Position numbers and translations under genes: made by a program. 64,000 nt of DNA from Bin127 sp965221625 (GTDB lineage: Bacteria; Chloroflexota; Dehalococcoidia; Lucifugimonadales; Lucifugimonadaceae): the NCBI GenBank assembly GCA_965221625.1, contig OZ244903.1:930001-994000 (forward strand), in the 5' to 3' direction. Below, piece by piece: positions 37,658-47,381 of this stretch (its first letter is position 1; the number at the start of each line of letters is the position of its first letter). The notes under the pieces were generated by a model that made no database searches, was not told the origin of the DNA, and saw nothing but the letters and a program-made list of their open reading frames with translations.

Positions 37658-38008
37658 TTGCGCAATCCCACTGCGTTATCGCTTACCTGTGACACCGACT
37701 TCAGACGGCACCGTTATTCCGATTCAACCCGCACAAACCACCTCAAGACACCCGGCGTCCCGAGTCACGTAAGATGTGCAGAATCGCAAATGTTCGATCA
37801 TTCGCAAACGATGTTACCACATCAACGACCGACCGTAAACCGCACCGAACCCGCACACCACACACCCACAATCGCCGACTATCAATGGCGATATGACCGC
37901 GCGCCGCAAGCACCCGACTCGACGCACCGATGGTGCCAACCTCGTCAGCCCGCGCACCGCGAAGCTTCATATGACATGCCCCTATGGGGTGCATGCCCCA
38001 AAGGGCCT
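37658..38008. other. Intergenic region between array members 1 and 2
   Basis: About 350 bases before the duplicated 3' flank starts. It must hold the promoter of the giant gene (minus strand), but no convincing -35/-10 pair was found. A small GCCCC-TAT-GGGG hairpin is near 37979. Confidence 0.4.
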
Positions 38009-38860
38009 CGCCGCCCGTGCGCCAAAGTCTCGCTTCAGCGCACAGACGGCTGATTGAACAGAATGCCGTCGTTGACGACCGACTCGCTTAGCCTCGGACT
38101 TCCCCAACCACTGTCCGACGTCGCCGTGCCGCAACGATCGAAGCAAATCCGATGACGCCGACCAAGACGCCAAGCGCAAGCAGCAGCAGCGGAGTGCCCG
38201 ATGCCGGTGCCGCACCACCAGTCGCCGGTGCCGTCGGATCGTCAGCAGCCTCCGGTGCCTTCGGCGACCCCTCGATGCCAGCCGCCACCGTAGCCGGTAG
38301 ATGGCTCAGAGTGCCGCACACCAGCAAGCCGTCAGCGTTTATCCGCACCGTCGACGTCAGGATCGCCAACGAGTCGTCGGCATGTGCCACGACGCTGGCG
38401 TCGGCGACGTTGCCGCGCAGGTGGTCGGGCAGCGGTACGCACACCTCCAAGCCGTTCGGCTCGAGCACGTAACCGCTCACACTGGCACCGTCGGCATCGA
38501 CCGCCGCAATCTCGTAGGTCGAGCCGCCAAGCGTGTAGCGGTGCGCCGTCATCTCCGAGTTGTCAGCAGGACCGCCGGCAGCCATTCGGATGCCGATAAC
38601 CTCGCCATTCGGCACCGCGCCGGCATCCGCCTGCACCCAGTAGCCTTCGCCGGCAAAAGTGCCGCCCTGTTCAGGCGTGAACACCTCGTACTGGTTGCCG
38701 TCGGAGTCGGTCAAGATGCTCGGGATCGCACTCGCCGGCGGATTGATCGGTGCTGCTTCCTCCGCAGCAGACGCCGACGGACGCTTCACCACCACCTCGA
38801 ACTCAGCAGTGCAGTCGCTCGCCTTCCATTCGTTCGGAGTAGTGCTTGTGCAGTGATCTT
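38009..38860 (-). repeat. Duplicated C-terminal block and 3' flank, copy in member 2
   Basis: This stretch is nearly identical to 40315-41166. It covers the last ~255 codons of array member 2 plus 79 bases of downstream sequence, with the stop codons at equal distance (79 bases) from the left edge. Upstream of about 38860 the similarity to member 3 drops sharply and member 2 resembles member 1 instead. The left edge is at CGCCGCCCGTGCGCC. The right edge is approximate. Confidence 0.75.
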
Positions 38861-40067
38861 CGGTGAGGGACGCAGTAACTGTGTAGCGTCCCGGTATCGA
38901 CGGTGCAGTGTAGAGGATGGAACGCGCATTGCCGGCGAGTCGCCGCGTGACGCTCTCACCCACTGTCTTTTCGCTCCAAGTGAACTCGACGCCCGAATCT
39001 GCCGGTATCTCCCAAGGCAGATCTTGCAAGCCGAACACCTCAAGTCGCAAGCGGACGTTTTCCTCGGGGGATATCGTGACGTCGCGGAATGCCGGTTCGA
39101 TGTAGCGGATCCATGCTTCTTCAGCACTCACCACAGTGATTAGGTAATCTACATAGTCTTCGTCTTCCGGACCTGTAAGCAAGTCGCTGTCGTACGCGAT
39201 ATATCGGTAGCGCCTATCCGTCATCGTTTCAGTAAACACGCCAGTGATGTGGTACCACGGATCTGGATCGCAGACGGTCGAGGGCTCCAAGGGGCAGAAC
39301 GAAACACCTTCAGGCAACTTCGGCTCGAACCGATAACCGGTTAGGCCGTCTGTCCAGATTGCGGCCGGCAAACGCCGTTGAACCTCGATGCCCTGCGTCA
39401 CCACTATTGGTATTGGTTTTCTTGATCCACCAGACAAATCCGGAACCTGGTTGACGAACTCCAAGATCACGACATTAAACTGCTTCGTGGCACTCTTGCC
39501 GGCTTCGTCAGTCGCCGTATATGTGTACGGCCCGGTTGTTTGTTCATCTTGTGATTTTGGTGCGCCCGAGATCGTTCGCGTAGCGGCGTCGAATTTCAAC
39601 CCATCTGGCAAATCGGGCGTGAGTGTGTAGGTGAGTGTCCCGCTGCCGCCGTTAGCCTCTGGCAACTGTTTCGGAATTATCTTGACGTATGCTTCCCACT
39701 TTCGATCGCGGAAAGGTTCCTCGCCGAACGTCGGACCATTCGCCGCATTTGTCGTGACGTCGAAGCCCCACTCCGCAGAGTTCGCTCCGACCATGGCTGC
39801 ATCGGCAACAACGTCGCGGTAGGTATCTGCACTCCGAACGACGTTCGACCTGCGCGGCATTACCCGCGTGTCGACGCTCAAGGTCACGTTTTCGTTGCCG
39901 CTAGTCGCCACTGGCATCGCTGACGCATCGGGCACGGCGACGGTCTCGCCCTCACCGTAGACCACGTCGCCAACGATTGTTTCGCTAACGCCCGTCGCGG
40001 CACTCCAGGCGATGGCACCCATTGCCAATACCCAGATAGCGGCGATGATGGGGAACCTTATCTGCAC
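38088..40067 (-). CDS. Modular surface protein, array member 2 (659 aa, chimeric)
   Basis: Secreted protein with an N-terminal signal or anchor helix (FPIIAAIWVLAMGAIAWSA) unlike those of members 3-6. Two He_PIG-like units follow (~135-205 with LPEANGGSGTLTYTLTP, and ~215-310). The common Ig-like domain comes next (AWIRYIEPAFRDVTISPEE), which matches member 1 (LQ-LPWEIPADSGV-FTWSE), then the ZU5-like domain (FTPEQGGTFAGEGYWVQ) and the tail APATGG, helix, AARRRR, which match members 3-6. The gene is therefore a recombinant with its joint near base 38860. The start is the ATG at 40067; no strong ribosome-binding site is seen. Confidence 0.8.
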   Translation of the reverse strand: MQIRFPIIAAIWVLAMGAIAWSAATGVSETIVGDVVYGEGETVAVPDASAMPVATSGNENVTLSVDTRVMPRRSNVVRSADTYRDVVADAAMVGANSAEWGFDVTTNAANGPTFGEEPFRDRKWEAYVKIIPKQLPEANGGSGTLTYTLTPDLPDGLKFDAATRTISGAPKSQDEQTTGPYTYTATDEAGKSATKQFNVVILEFVNQVPDLSGGSRKPIPIVVTQGIEVQRRLPAAIWTDGLTGYRFEPKLPEGVSFCPLEPSTVCDPDPWYHITGVFTETMTDRRYRYIAYDSDLLTGPEDEDYVDYLITVVSAEEAWIRYIEPAFRDVTISPEENVRLRLEVFGLQDLPWEIPADSGVEFTWSEKTVGESVTRRLAGNARSILYTAPSIPGRYTVTASLTEDHCTSTTPNEWKASDCTAEFEVVVKRPSASAAEEAAPINPPASAIPSILTDSDGNQYEVFTPEQGGTFAGEGYWVQADAGAVPNGEVIGIRMAAGGPADNSEMTAHRYTLGGSTYEIAAVDADGASVSGYVLEPNGLEVCVPLPDHLRGNVADASVVAHADDSLAILTSTVRINADGLLVCGTLSHLPATVAAGIEGSPKAPEAADDPTAPATGGAAPASGTPLLLLALGVLVGVIGFASIVAARRRRTVVGEVRG

Positions 40068-40147
40068 AATTTCAATCCGATTCCCGTTGCCAAAATGTCA
40101 GGACGCGCTCACCGTTGGTGCCTGCGTACGCGCAGGATCGCAACTTT

Positions 40148-40192
40148 GCGACCACCCAATGGGCGACCACCCAATGGGCGACCACTCAATGG
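40148..40192 (-). repeat. Three 15-bp direct repeats upstream of member 2
   Basis: GCGACCACCCAATGG is repeated head to tail at 40148-40162, 40163-40177 and 40178-40192, the last copy with one change (CTC for CCC). They lie about 80-125 bases before the ATG of array member 2, where a promoter or operator would be expected. The repeat could be a regulator site or a slippage tract. Confidence 0.7.
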
Positions 40193-40314
40193 ACAAAGAT
40201 GCTAACACCTTTGGGGACACCCGTTGATGCCGTTTGACTGCACCTAACGGCTGAACTGCAGTGAGATTAAGTGCCAACCGCGCTGCCACACCGGACACTG
40301 CCCCTATGGGGCTT

Positions 40315-41166
40315 CGCCGCCCGTGCGCCAAAGTCTCGCTTCAGCGCACAGACGGCTGATTGAACAGAGTGCCGTCGTTGACGACCGACTCGCTTAGCCT
40401 CGGAATTCCCCAACCACTGTCCGACGTCGACGTGCCGCAACGATCGAAGCAACTCCGATGACGCCGACCAAGACGCCAAGCGCAAGCAGCAGCAGCGGAG
40501 TGCCCGAAGCGGGTGCCGCACCACCAGTCGCCGGAGTCGTCGGATCGTCGGCTGCCTCAGGTGCCTTCGGCGAACCCTCGATGCCAGCCGCCACCGTAGC
40601 CGGTAGATGGCTCAGAGTGCCGCACACCAGCAAGCCGTCAGCGTTTATCCGCACCGTCGACGTCAGGATCGCCAACGAGTCGTCGGCATGTGCCACGACG
40701 CTGGCGTCGGCGACGTTGCCGCGCAGGTGGTCGGGCAGCGGTACGCAAACCTCCAAGCCGTTCGGCTCGAGCACGTACCCATTGACGCTGGCACCGTCGG
40801 CATCGACCGCCGCAATCTCGTAAGTCGATCCGCCCAGCGTATAACGATGGGCCGTCATCTCCGAGTTGTCGGCAGGACCGCCGACAGCCATGCGAATGCC
40901 GATGACCTCGCCGTTCGGAACCGCACCGGGGTGCGCCTGCACCCAGTAGCCTTCGCCAGCAAAAGTACCGCCTTGCTCAGGCGTGAACACCTCGTACTGG
41001 TTGCCGTCGGAATCCGTCAAGATACTCGGGATCGCACTCGCCGGCGGATTGACCGGTGCTTCGTCCTCGGCAGCAGACGCCGAAGGACGCTTCACCACCA
41101 CCTCGAACTCGGCAGTGCAGTCGCTCGCCTTCCATTCGTTCGGAGTAGTGCTTGTGCAGTGGTCTG
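40315..41166 (-). repeat. Duplicated C-terminal block and 3' flank, copy in member 3
   Basis: Partner of 38009-38860. It contains the 3' flank (40315-40393) and the coding region for the ZU5-like domain, P-x-T-G-G motif, helix and tail of array member 3. The sequence is close to the equivalent parts of members 4-6 as well, but only members 2 and 3 share the 3' flank. Confidence 0.75.
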
Positions 41167-42496
41167 CGATGAGAGTTGCCTTCGCCGTGTAAGTGCCCGG
41201 GCTAGAAGGCACCGTAAACGGCACCGCCGCGTCGTTACCCGATATCGCATTCGAGTCGTTAGAACCCGCCGCTGCGTAGCTCCACGCGAACGCCACGGCG
41301 TCAGTATCGAGGTCAGCGTCAACCTCGCCCTGCAGACCGTACAGATGCGTCCGCAACACCACCGTCTCCCCCGGCGAAACCGCAACACTGCGCACCGCAG
41401 GTCCGATCTTCGAGATGTGCGCGGTGTCTAACGGGTTAATCAACCTGATGGAAAAAGTGAGAGACGCAGAGTCGCCATCGCGGTCCTTCGCCGTGTACGT
41501 GTAATCGCGTTCATTGGTAGCGGAAACCGTGGGAGTCCCCGAAATCGTGGGCGTTCCCTCAGTAACAGCCAAGGTGAGTCCGTCCGGGAGGGGAGGGTCA
41601 AATTCGTATTTGATATCCCCATTACCGCCTGTAGCCGCGGGAAGCGGCAAACCGCTGAAGGCGGTACCGAATTTGTGTTCCTGATCCGCAATCGTAGCCG
41701 TGCCGAACGACGGGGACGTGTCGGTTTCTAAGGTGATGCTGAAAGTGATCGAAGCTTCGTCAGCTGCACCAGTAACCGAGTCGCCGTCGGACGCCGTGTA
41801 GGTGTGTACGGTCGTTCCCGGGCTGTTGGTCTCCGCTGGAGTTCCAGTGATCTGGAGCGTGCCTGGGTCAAAGCTCAACCCATTAGGTAAATCGGTCGCA
41901 GGTGCCATCGTGGTAATGCCGTAAGTTATCTTGCCGTTGCCCGAAAGTCTGTCTTCTCCTTCTCGTTTGACCACCGCTGGGAGTTGCAGAGCGGTGATTG
42001 GGCGACCCAACGAGTACGTCTGGTTTTCAATATCCTGATCGCCGAAACTCGGGACGGAGGGTTCATAATCTTCGACTTCAATGGTGAACGTTAGTGAGGC
42101 CGTTGCGTCATCGCCATCTGTAACCGTGTAGGTGTAGTTCGTCTCATCGTGGTCTGAAGTCGACCGATTGGTGATGGTTAGGTTTGTAGGATCGAATACC
42201 AAACCGGATGGCAACGGTGGTGCTATTGTGTACGTCAGCGGTTCGCTTCCGCCAGTTGCCCGAGGCAGCTGTAAGTCCGGTATCGTAACTCGCGTTTCGT
42301 ATATCTGGTCTTCGATCACAGTGCCTTCAGGAAACGACGGACCCGTCCCCCCCGCCTGAAACGAAATCGAGCCGCCCCGTTCCAAATCTGCGGGAGACGC
42401 GTTCGAAGCCGCTAACACGGTTACTGAGACGCCCGTTAAGGCGACCACGGACGCCAGCAACACGGCGGTCGATCGGATGGATTTCGGTACGCGCAA
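40394..42496 (-). CDS. Modular surface protein, array member 3 (700 aa)
   Basis: Signal peptide (RVPKSIRSTAVLLASVVALT, cleavage about residue 30) is followed by three He_PIG-like units (~55-135, ~140-235, ~240-325; YTYTVTDGDDATASLTFTI; GLSFDPGTLQITGTP; YTYTAKDRDGDSASLTFSI). The common Ig-like domain (ISKIGPAVRSVAVSPGETVV), a Cys pair (DHCTSTTPNEWKASDC), the ZU5-like domain (FTPEQGGTFAGEGYWVQ, PGAVPNGEVIGIRMA), TPATGG, a helix and AARRRR follow. I place the start at TTG 42496. AGGGG lies 8 bases upstream, and single-base indels between paralogs just upstream scramble the frame there. An ATG at 42547 is the alternative. It is probably displayed on the cell surface. Confidence 0.82.
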   Translation of the reverse strand: MRVPKSIRSTAVLLASVVALTGVSVTVLAASNASPADLERGGSISFQAGGTGPSFPEGTVIEDQIYETRVTIPDLQLPRATGGSEPLTYTIAPPLPSGLVFDPTNLTITNRSTSDHDETNYTYTVTDGDDATASLTFTIEVEDYEPSVPSFGDQDIENQTYSLGRPITALQLPAVVKREGEDRLSGNGKITYGITTMAPATDLPNGLSFDPGTLQITGTPAETNSPGTTVHTYTASDGDSVTGAADEASITFSITLETDTSPSFGTATIADQEHKFGTAFSGLPLPAATGGNGDIKYEFDPPLPDGLTLAVTEGTPTISGTPTVSATNERDYTYTAKDRDGDSASLTFSIRLINPLDTAHISKIGPAVRSVAVSPGETVVLRTHLYGLQGEVDADLDTDAVAFAWSYAAAGSNDSNAISGNDAAVPFTVPSSPGTYTAKATLIADHCTSTTPNEWKASDCTAEFEVVVKRPSASAAEDEAPVNPPASAIPSILTDSDGNQYEVFTPEQGGTFAGEGYWVQAHPGAVPNGEVIGIRMAVGGPADNSEMTAHRYTLGGSTYEIAAVDADGASVNGYVLEPNGLEVCVPLPDHLRGNVADASVVAHADDSLAILTSTVRINADGLLVCGTLSHLPATVAAGIEGSPKAPEAADDPTTPATGGAAPASGTPLLLLALGVLVGVIGVASIVAARRRRTVVGEFRG

Positions 42497-42640
42497 TTTT
42501 CCAACCCCTATCGTCGGGCCAATTTCGGTAACTATCGATGTTAGCACCGTTTCCGACTTCGCGGAAAGCGCGCCAAATCCTAACTTCGACGCACCAACAA
42601 CAGATTCTGATGCGCCGACTACACGAACTGCACTGCGCCT

Positions 42641-45247
42641 CTAACCGCCGCGCCGTTTCCCAAACGCCGTCAGTCGACGTGCCGCAACTATCGTCGCAAC
42701 TCCGATGACGCCGACCAAGATGCCAAGCGCAAGCAGCAGCAGCGGAGTGCCCGATGCGGGTGCCGCTCCACCAGTCGCCGGTGCCGTCGGATCGTCGGCT
42801 GCTTCCGGTGCCTTGGGCGACCCCTCGATGCCAGCCGCCACCGTGGCCGGTAGATGACTCAAAGTGCCGCACACCAGCAAGCCGTCGGCATTGATACGAA
42901 CCGTCGACGTCAGGATCGCCAGCGAGTCGTCGGCATGTGCCACGACGCTGGCGTCGGCGACGTTGCCGCGCAGATGAACGGGCAGCGGTACGCACACCTC
43001 CAAGCCGTTCGGCTCGAGCACGTAACCGTTAACGCTAGCACCGTCGGCATCGACCGCCGCAATCTCATACGTCGATCCGCCGAGCGTGTATCGATGCGCC
43101 GTCATTTCCGAATTGTCGGCATCGTCGCCGACAGCCATTCGGATACCGACAACCTCGCCATTCGGAACCGCACCGGGATCCGCTTGCACCCAGTAGCCTT
43201 CACCAGCGAATGTGCCGCCTTGCTCTGGCGTGAAGACCTCATACTGGTTGCCGTCAGAGTCGGTCAGGATGCTCGGGATCGCACTCGCCGGAGGATTGAC
43301 CGGGACGGCATCTTCCGCAGCAGACGCCGAAGGTCGCTTCACCACCACCTCGAACTCAGCAGTGCAGTCGCTCGCCTTCCAGTCGTTCGGCGTCGAGCTC
43401 GCGCAGTAGTCATTCGTCAGAGTCGCCTTCGCAGTGTAAGTTCCCGGGTTAGACGGCACCGTAAACGGCACTGCAGCGTCGTTACCCGAGATCGCATTCG
43501 AATCCTCCGAACCCGCCGCCGCGTAGCTCCACGAGAAGCTGACGGCGTCGGTATCGAGATCTGCGTCAACCTCGCCCTGCAGCCCATACAGCAACGTCCG
43601 CAACACCACCGTCTCCCCCGGCGAAACCGCAACACTCCGGAACACCGGCGCAATCTTGGTGATGTAGGCGTTGTCGGGGATGGTGCTTTCTGTAACAGTG
43701 ATCGTGAATTTGATCTCAACCACATTGTTATTGTCGGCGGCGTCTGTTGCCACGTAGGTGACTTCGAACTCACCAAATTCTGTTGGCCTACCAGAAATCG
43801 TGCGAGTAGAGCTGTCGAATCTAAGTCCGTCAGGCAAAAATCCCTTAATGCTGTACTTGATTGGTGGAACACCGCCCCCAAGTTCTGCCTCCGGTAGCAC
43901 CACATTTTCTGGGACCGCCTGTCCTGACACGAAGTCAGGAATGGTGATCGTCGGATCGCCGAACCTCAGACAGAACGTAACCTCTTGTGCACCAAAATCT
44001 TCGGGATTGCCCCCGCTGCCAATCTTCAGCAACGGGTATTGGCAAGCGTCGCCGAAGTCCCAATGGTCAGTGCTCCAATCGTAGTAGGTGTCGGCGTTTT
44101 TTTCACCGGGAGCAACCGGTGTCTTCAAGTCACTGCTGGTCTTGCCTTCACCAGCCACGCCAGGATCGACAATGGTGCTAATGCCACTCATTTCTGTGTC
44201 CCAGTAGTTGCCGGCCGAGTCCGAGGTCAAAGTCCCGGCGGCCACTAGTCCGCCGATGCCGATACTTCTTCCAGAAGGCGTACCGATTGAGTAGTTGTAC
44301 TTCAACGTGGCGCCGAAAACGCGGCCTGCCAAGCCACCAGCATAGGAACTGCCTGCGTCGGGAACCGCGGCGTCAACGTCCGCGTAGCTGTTCTCGATTG
44401 CCGGCTGGCCACCTTGGGGATCTTCAGCGTATGCGACGAGTCCGCCAGCATGTGACCGTTGGGCTGATCCCGTCAGCTTGACCGAACCGGTGGCGTAGAC
44501 TTTGCTCACTTTCGCCCCGTTGAGCAGTCTCCCTACGGCGGCTGCGCCATAGTTTTCCGTCGACGAATCAGGTACGCTGGAGGAGACGTCAACGTTGACC
44601 AGAGCAAGGTTGCTGATTTCCGTGCTCCCACCTGAGACTTCGGCAAAAAGTGCTTTGGGTTTACCGGCATCACTGTTGATAAACAGATTCGAGATGGAGT
44701 ACCCGTTGCCGTCAAACTTCGCTTTGTAACCACCGTCCTCCTCTCCAATCGGGTCCCATCCTGCGCCGCCGTTCCAGTAGGTGTCGTAATCGCAGTCGTC
44801 GTTGTCAACCGGCCAGTTGCCGATATTGTCGACCACACAGCCCGTAGTGCCGACTTTAGGATCGGGTTGGTTTGTCAATCCGTCGCCGGTTGTGTCGAAG
44901 TCAAGGTCTTTGGTCAGCTCATACCCTGTGCATGTGTCATTGAGGCAACCCATTCCAGGAACGGCATCCTCAAATGCGTTTCCGTAAGCAGTGGCATCAC
45001 TCGGGCTGCTGTCGCCGTTAAGGTCCCAGCGAACTGCGTACAGTTGCGCCAGAGTGTCAATCTCGATGAGACCGTCGTTGTCCGTGTCGTAGTCCTTCGT
45101 CCCCGTTTGGAACGAGATCGAATCGCCCCTTTCCACATCTGCCGGAGATTGGTTCGACGCCGCCAATACAGTAACTGAGACGCCCGTGAGGGCAACTACG
45201 GACGCCAGCAATACGGCGGTAGAACGGATGGCTCTGAATGCGCGCAA
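42641..45247 (-). CDS. Modular surface protein, array member 4 (868 aa)
   Basis: Signal peptide RAFRAIRSTAVLLASVV. A calcium-loop-like DYDTDNDGLIEIDTLAQLYA (about residue 50) begins a region with GLUG-like repeats to about residue 370 (KVYATGSVKLTGSA; GGLVAYAED; GGLAGRVFGATLKYNYSIG), closely parallel in design to member 1. One He_PIG-like unit follows (LPDGLRFDSSTRTISGRP), then the common Ig-like domain (ITKIAPVFRSVAVSPGETVV), the ZU5-like domain, APATGG, a helix and a basic tail (RRLTAFGKRRGG). TTG 45247 is chosen by alignment with the other members; a longer in-frame start at 45382 would run through the predicted promoter at 45300-45327. Confidence 0.82.
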   Translation of the reverse strand: MRAFRAIRSTAVLLASVVALTGVSVTVLAASNQSPADVERGDSISFQTGTKDYDTDNDGLIEIDTLAQLYAVRWDLNGDSSPSDATAYGNAFEDAVPGMGCLNDTCTGYELTKDLDFDTTGDGLTNQPDPKVGTTGCVVDNIGNWPVDNDDCDYDTYWNGGAGWDPIGEEDGGYKAKFDGNGYSISNLFINSDAGKPKALFAEVSGGSTEISNLALVNVDVSSSVPDSSTENYGAAAVGRLLNGAKVSKVYATGSVKLTGSAQRSHAGGLVAYAEDPQGGQPAIENSYADVDAAVPDAGSSYAGGLAGRVFGATLKYNYSIGTPSGRSIGIGGLVAAGTLTSDSAGNYWDTEMSGISTIVDPGVAGEGKTSSDLKTPVAPGEKNADTYYDWSTDHWDFGDACQYPLLKIGSGGNPEDFGAQEVTFCLRFGDPTITIPDFVSGQAVPENVVLPEAELGGGVPPIKYSIKGFLPDGLRFDSSTRTISGRPTEFGEFEVTYVATDAADNNNVVEIKFTITVTESTIPDNAYITKIAPVFRSVAVSPGETVVLRTLLYGLQGEVDADLDTDAVSFSWSYAAAGSEDSNAISGNDAAVPFTVPSNPGTYTAKATLTNDYCASSTPNDWKASDCTAEFEVVVKRPSASAAEDAVPVNPPASAIPSILTDSDGNQYEVFTPEQGGTFAGEGYWVQADPGAVPNGEVVGIRMAVGDDADNSEMTAHRYTLGGSTYEIAAVDADGASVNGYVLEPNGLEVCVPLPVHLRGNVADASVVAHADDSLAILTSTVRINADGLLVCGTLSHLPATVAAGIEGSPKAPEAADDPTAPATGGAAPASGTPLLLLALGILVGVIGVATIVAARRLTAFGKRRGG

Positions 45248-45299
45248 TTTTCCAACCCCTGTCGTCGGACCAACTTCGGTAAACGGGACGTAAGCACTC

Positions 45300-45327
45300 A
45301 ATATCTTAGCAGTATCCCCGCCACCAA
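45300..45327 (-). promoter_or_regulatory. Candidate promoter of array member 4
   Basis: Minus-strand TTGGTG (45322-45327), 16 bases, then GATATT (45300-45305). The -10 and everything downstream to the start codon is nearly identical to the sequence before member 6, while sequence upstream of the -35 diverges. The predicted leader is about 45 bases. Confidence 0.4.
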
Positions 45328-45473
45328 CCACCAAAGTCCCGACGCAATCCGCACTCATTCCCGCTTGACGCTGACCGGCCACATCTGAGGAAGCGCGGCT
45401 TCATGCGCCGGTGCCTAGCCTTGACGTACCACCTGCAGATTCTGTCGGGAAGTCGCCGCTAACGACGCAACCT

Positions 45474-47231
45474 CTAACTGCCGCGCCGTATCCCAAACGC
45501 CGTCCGTCGCCGTGCCGTCAACAGAGTCGCGACCCCGATGACGCTTACCAAGACGCCAAGAACCAGCAGCAACAGCGGAGTGCCCGATGCCGGTGCCGCA
45601 CCACCAGTCGCCGGAGTCGTCGGGTCGTCGGCTGCCTCCGCTGCCTTCGGCGACCCCTCGATGCCAGCCGCCACCGTGGCTGGTAGGTGACTCAATGTGC
45701 CGCACACCAGCAGACCGTCGGCATGAATCCGCACCGTCGACGTCAAGATTGCCAGCGAGTCGTCGGCATGTCCCACGACACTGGCGTCGGATACGTTTGC
45801 GCGCAGATGGTCGGGCAGCGGTAGGCAAACCTCCAAGCCGTTCGGCTCGAGCACGTAACCGCTCACACTGGCACCGTCGGCATCGACCGCCGCAATCTCG
45901 TAAGTGGAGCCGCCCAGCGTGTAACGATGCGCCGTCATCTCTGAGTTGTCCGCGGCTTCACCGGCAGCCATTCGAATGCCGATAACCTCGCCATTCGGAA
46001 CGGCACCGGGGTCAGCCTGCACCCAGTAGCCTTCGCCGGCAAACGTGCCGCCTTGCTCCGGCGTGAACACCTCATACTGGTTGCCGTCAGAATCGGTCAA
46101 TATGCTCGGGATCGCACTCGCCGGTGGGTTGACCGGGGCGGCATCTTCCGCCGCAGACGCCGAAGGTCGCTTCACCACAACCTCGAACTTAGCAGTACAG
46201 TCGCTCGCCTTCCATTCGTTCGGCGTCGAGCTCGCGCAGTAATCATTCGTCAGTGTCGCCTTCGCCGTGTAAGTGCCAGGGCTTGCCGGCACTGTAAACA
46301 GCACTGCAGCGTCGTTACCCGAGATCGCATTCGAGTCGTTAGAACCCGCCGCTGCGTAGCTCCACGAGAAGCTGACCGCATCGGAATCGAGATCAGCGTC
46401 AACCTCGCCCTGCAGACCATACAGATGCGTCCGCAACACCACCGTCTCCCCCGGCGAAACCGCAACACTGCGCACCGCAGGTCCGATCTTCGATATGTAC
46501 GCGGTGTCCAAAGGGTTGATCAACAAGATGGTGAAGTTGAGGGACGCCGCATCACCTTCGAAATCCTTCGCCGTGAACGTGTGTTGAGTTGTACCAAGAG
46601 CCTTCGGCGTACCCGAAATCGTGCGCGTCGACTCATCGAACACGAGCCCGTCGGGAAGGGCAGGGTCGATGGCGTAGTTGATAATTCCATTGCCTGTTCG
46701 TTTGACCACCGCTGGGAGTTGCAGATCGGTGATTGTGCGTCCCAAATAATACGTCTGGTCTTCAATGGTCATGTCGCCGAAACTCGGTACGCGACCCTTC
46801 ACAAAGGCATAGATTTCAATGGTGAACGTTAGTGTAGCCGTTGCGTCATCGTCATCAGTGACCGTCCAGAAGAAGGTCTTCGCTGAGAGTTGATTGGACG
46901 ACGGTGCACCCGAAATTTTCCGTTCGGTTTCGTTGAAATACAAACCTGTAGGCAACGTTGGCGACAATGTATATGTCAGCATGCCGCTGCCGCCGGTTGC
47001 TTCGGGGAGTATCAGTTCGCGGATAACATAGCCCCTCTCGTACTCCTGGTCGTCGATCGTCGCGTCACCGAACGACGGCCCAGTCGTCTGTTGGAAGACG
47101 ATGGACTCGGTGCGTTCCAGATCTGCTGGGGACTGGATCGATACCGCAAAAACGGTGTTGGACATGCCCGTGACGACGACAACGGACGCCAGGAATACAG
47201 CTGTCAATCGGATGGCTTTGGGTACGCGCAA
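45474..47231 (-). CDS. Modular surface protein, array member 5 (585 aa)
   Basis: The shortest member. Signal peptide RVPKAIRLTAVFLASVVVVT; two He_PIG-like units (~45-130 and ~135-215; GGSGMLTYTLSPTLPTGLYF; GLVFDESTRTISGTPKALGT); common Ig-like domain (ISKIGPAVRSVAVSPGETVV); ZU5-like domain; TPATGG; helix LLLLVLGVLVSVIGVATLL; tail TARRRTAFGIRRGS. The first two units resemble the first two of member 3, so the pair probably arose by duplication followed by loss or gain of one unit. The TTG 47231 start is set by alignment. Upstream the leader differs from that of member 3 by three single-base deletions, as expected of non-coding sequence. Confidence 0.82.
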   Translation of the reverse strand: MRVPKAIRLTAVFLASVVVVTGMSNTVFAVSIQSPADLERTESIVFQQTTGPSFGDATIDDQEYERGYVIRELILPEATGGSGMLTYTLSPTLPTGLYFNETERKISGAPSSNQLSAKTFFWTVTDDDDATATLTFTIEIYAFVKGRVPSFGDMTIEDQTYYLGRTITDLQLPAVVKRTGNGIINYAIDPALPDGLVFDESTRTISGTPKALGTTQHTFTAKDFEGDAASLNFTILLINPLDTAYISKIGPAVRSVAVSPGETVVLRTHLYGLQGEVDADLDSDAVSFSWSYAAAGSNDSNAISGNDAAVLFTVPASPGTYTAKATLTNDYCASSTPNEWKASDCTAKFEVVVKRPSASAAEDAAPVNPPASAIPSILTDSDGNQYEVFTPEQGGTFAGEGYWVQADPGAVPNGEVIGIRMAAGEAADNSEMTAHRYTLGGSTYEIAAVDADGASVSGYVLEPNGLEVCLPLPDHLRANVSDASVVGHADDSLAILTSTVRIHADGLLVCGTLSHLPATVAAGIEGSPKAAEAADDPTTPATGGAAPASGTPLLLLVLGVLVSVIGVATLLTARRRTAFGIRRGS

Positions 47232-47381
47232 TTTCCAACCTTTTCGTCGGGCAACTTCGGTAACTAACGATGCTAGCACCGTCTCCGACTTCGCGGAAAG
47301 CGCAAGCAGCAGCAGCGACACCTAACCTTGATGCACCAACTGCGGGATCGGTCGCTTAGCTGCTTCTAACGACGAACTTGC

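Noticed and set aside
45248..45382. Extended N-terminus of array member 4
   Set aside because: The extension overlaps the predicted promoter and has no signal-peptide logic; paralogs align only from the TTG.
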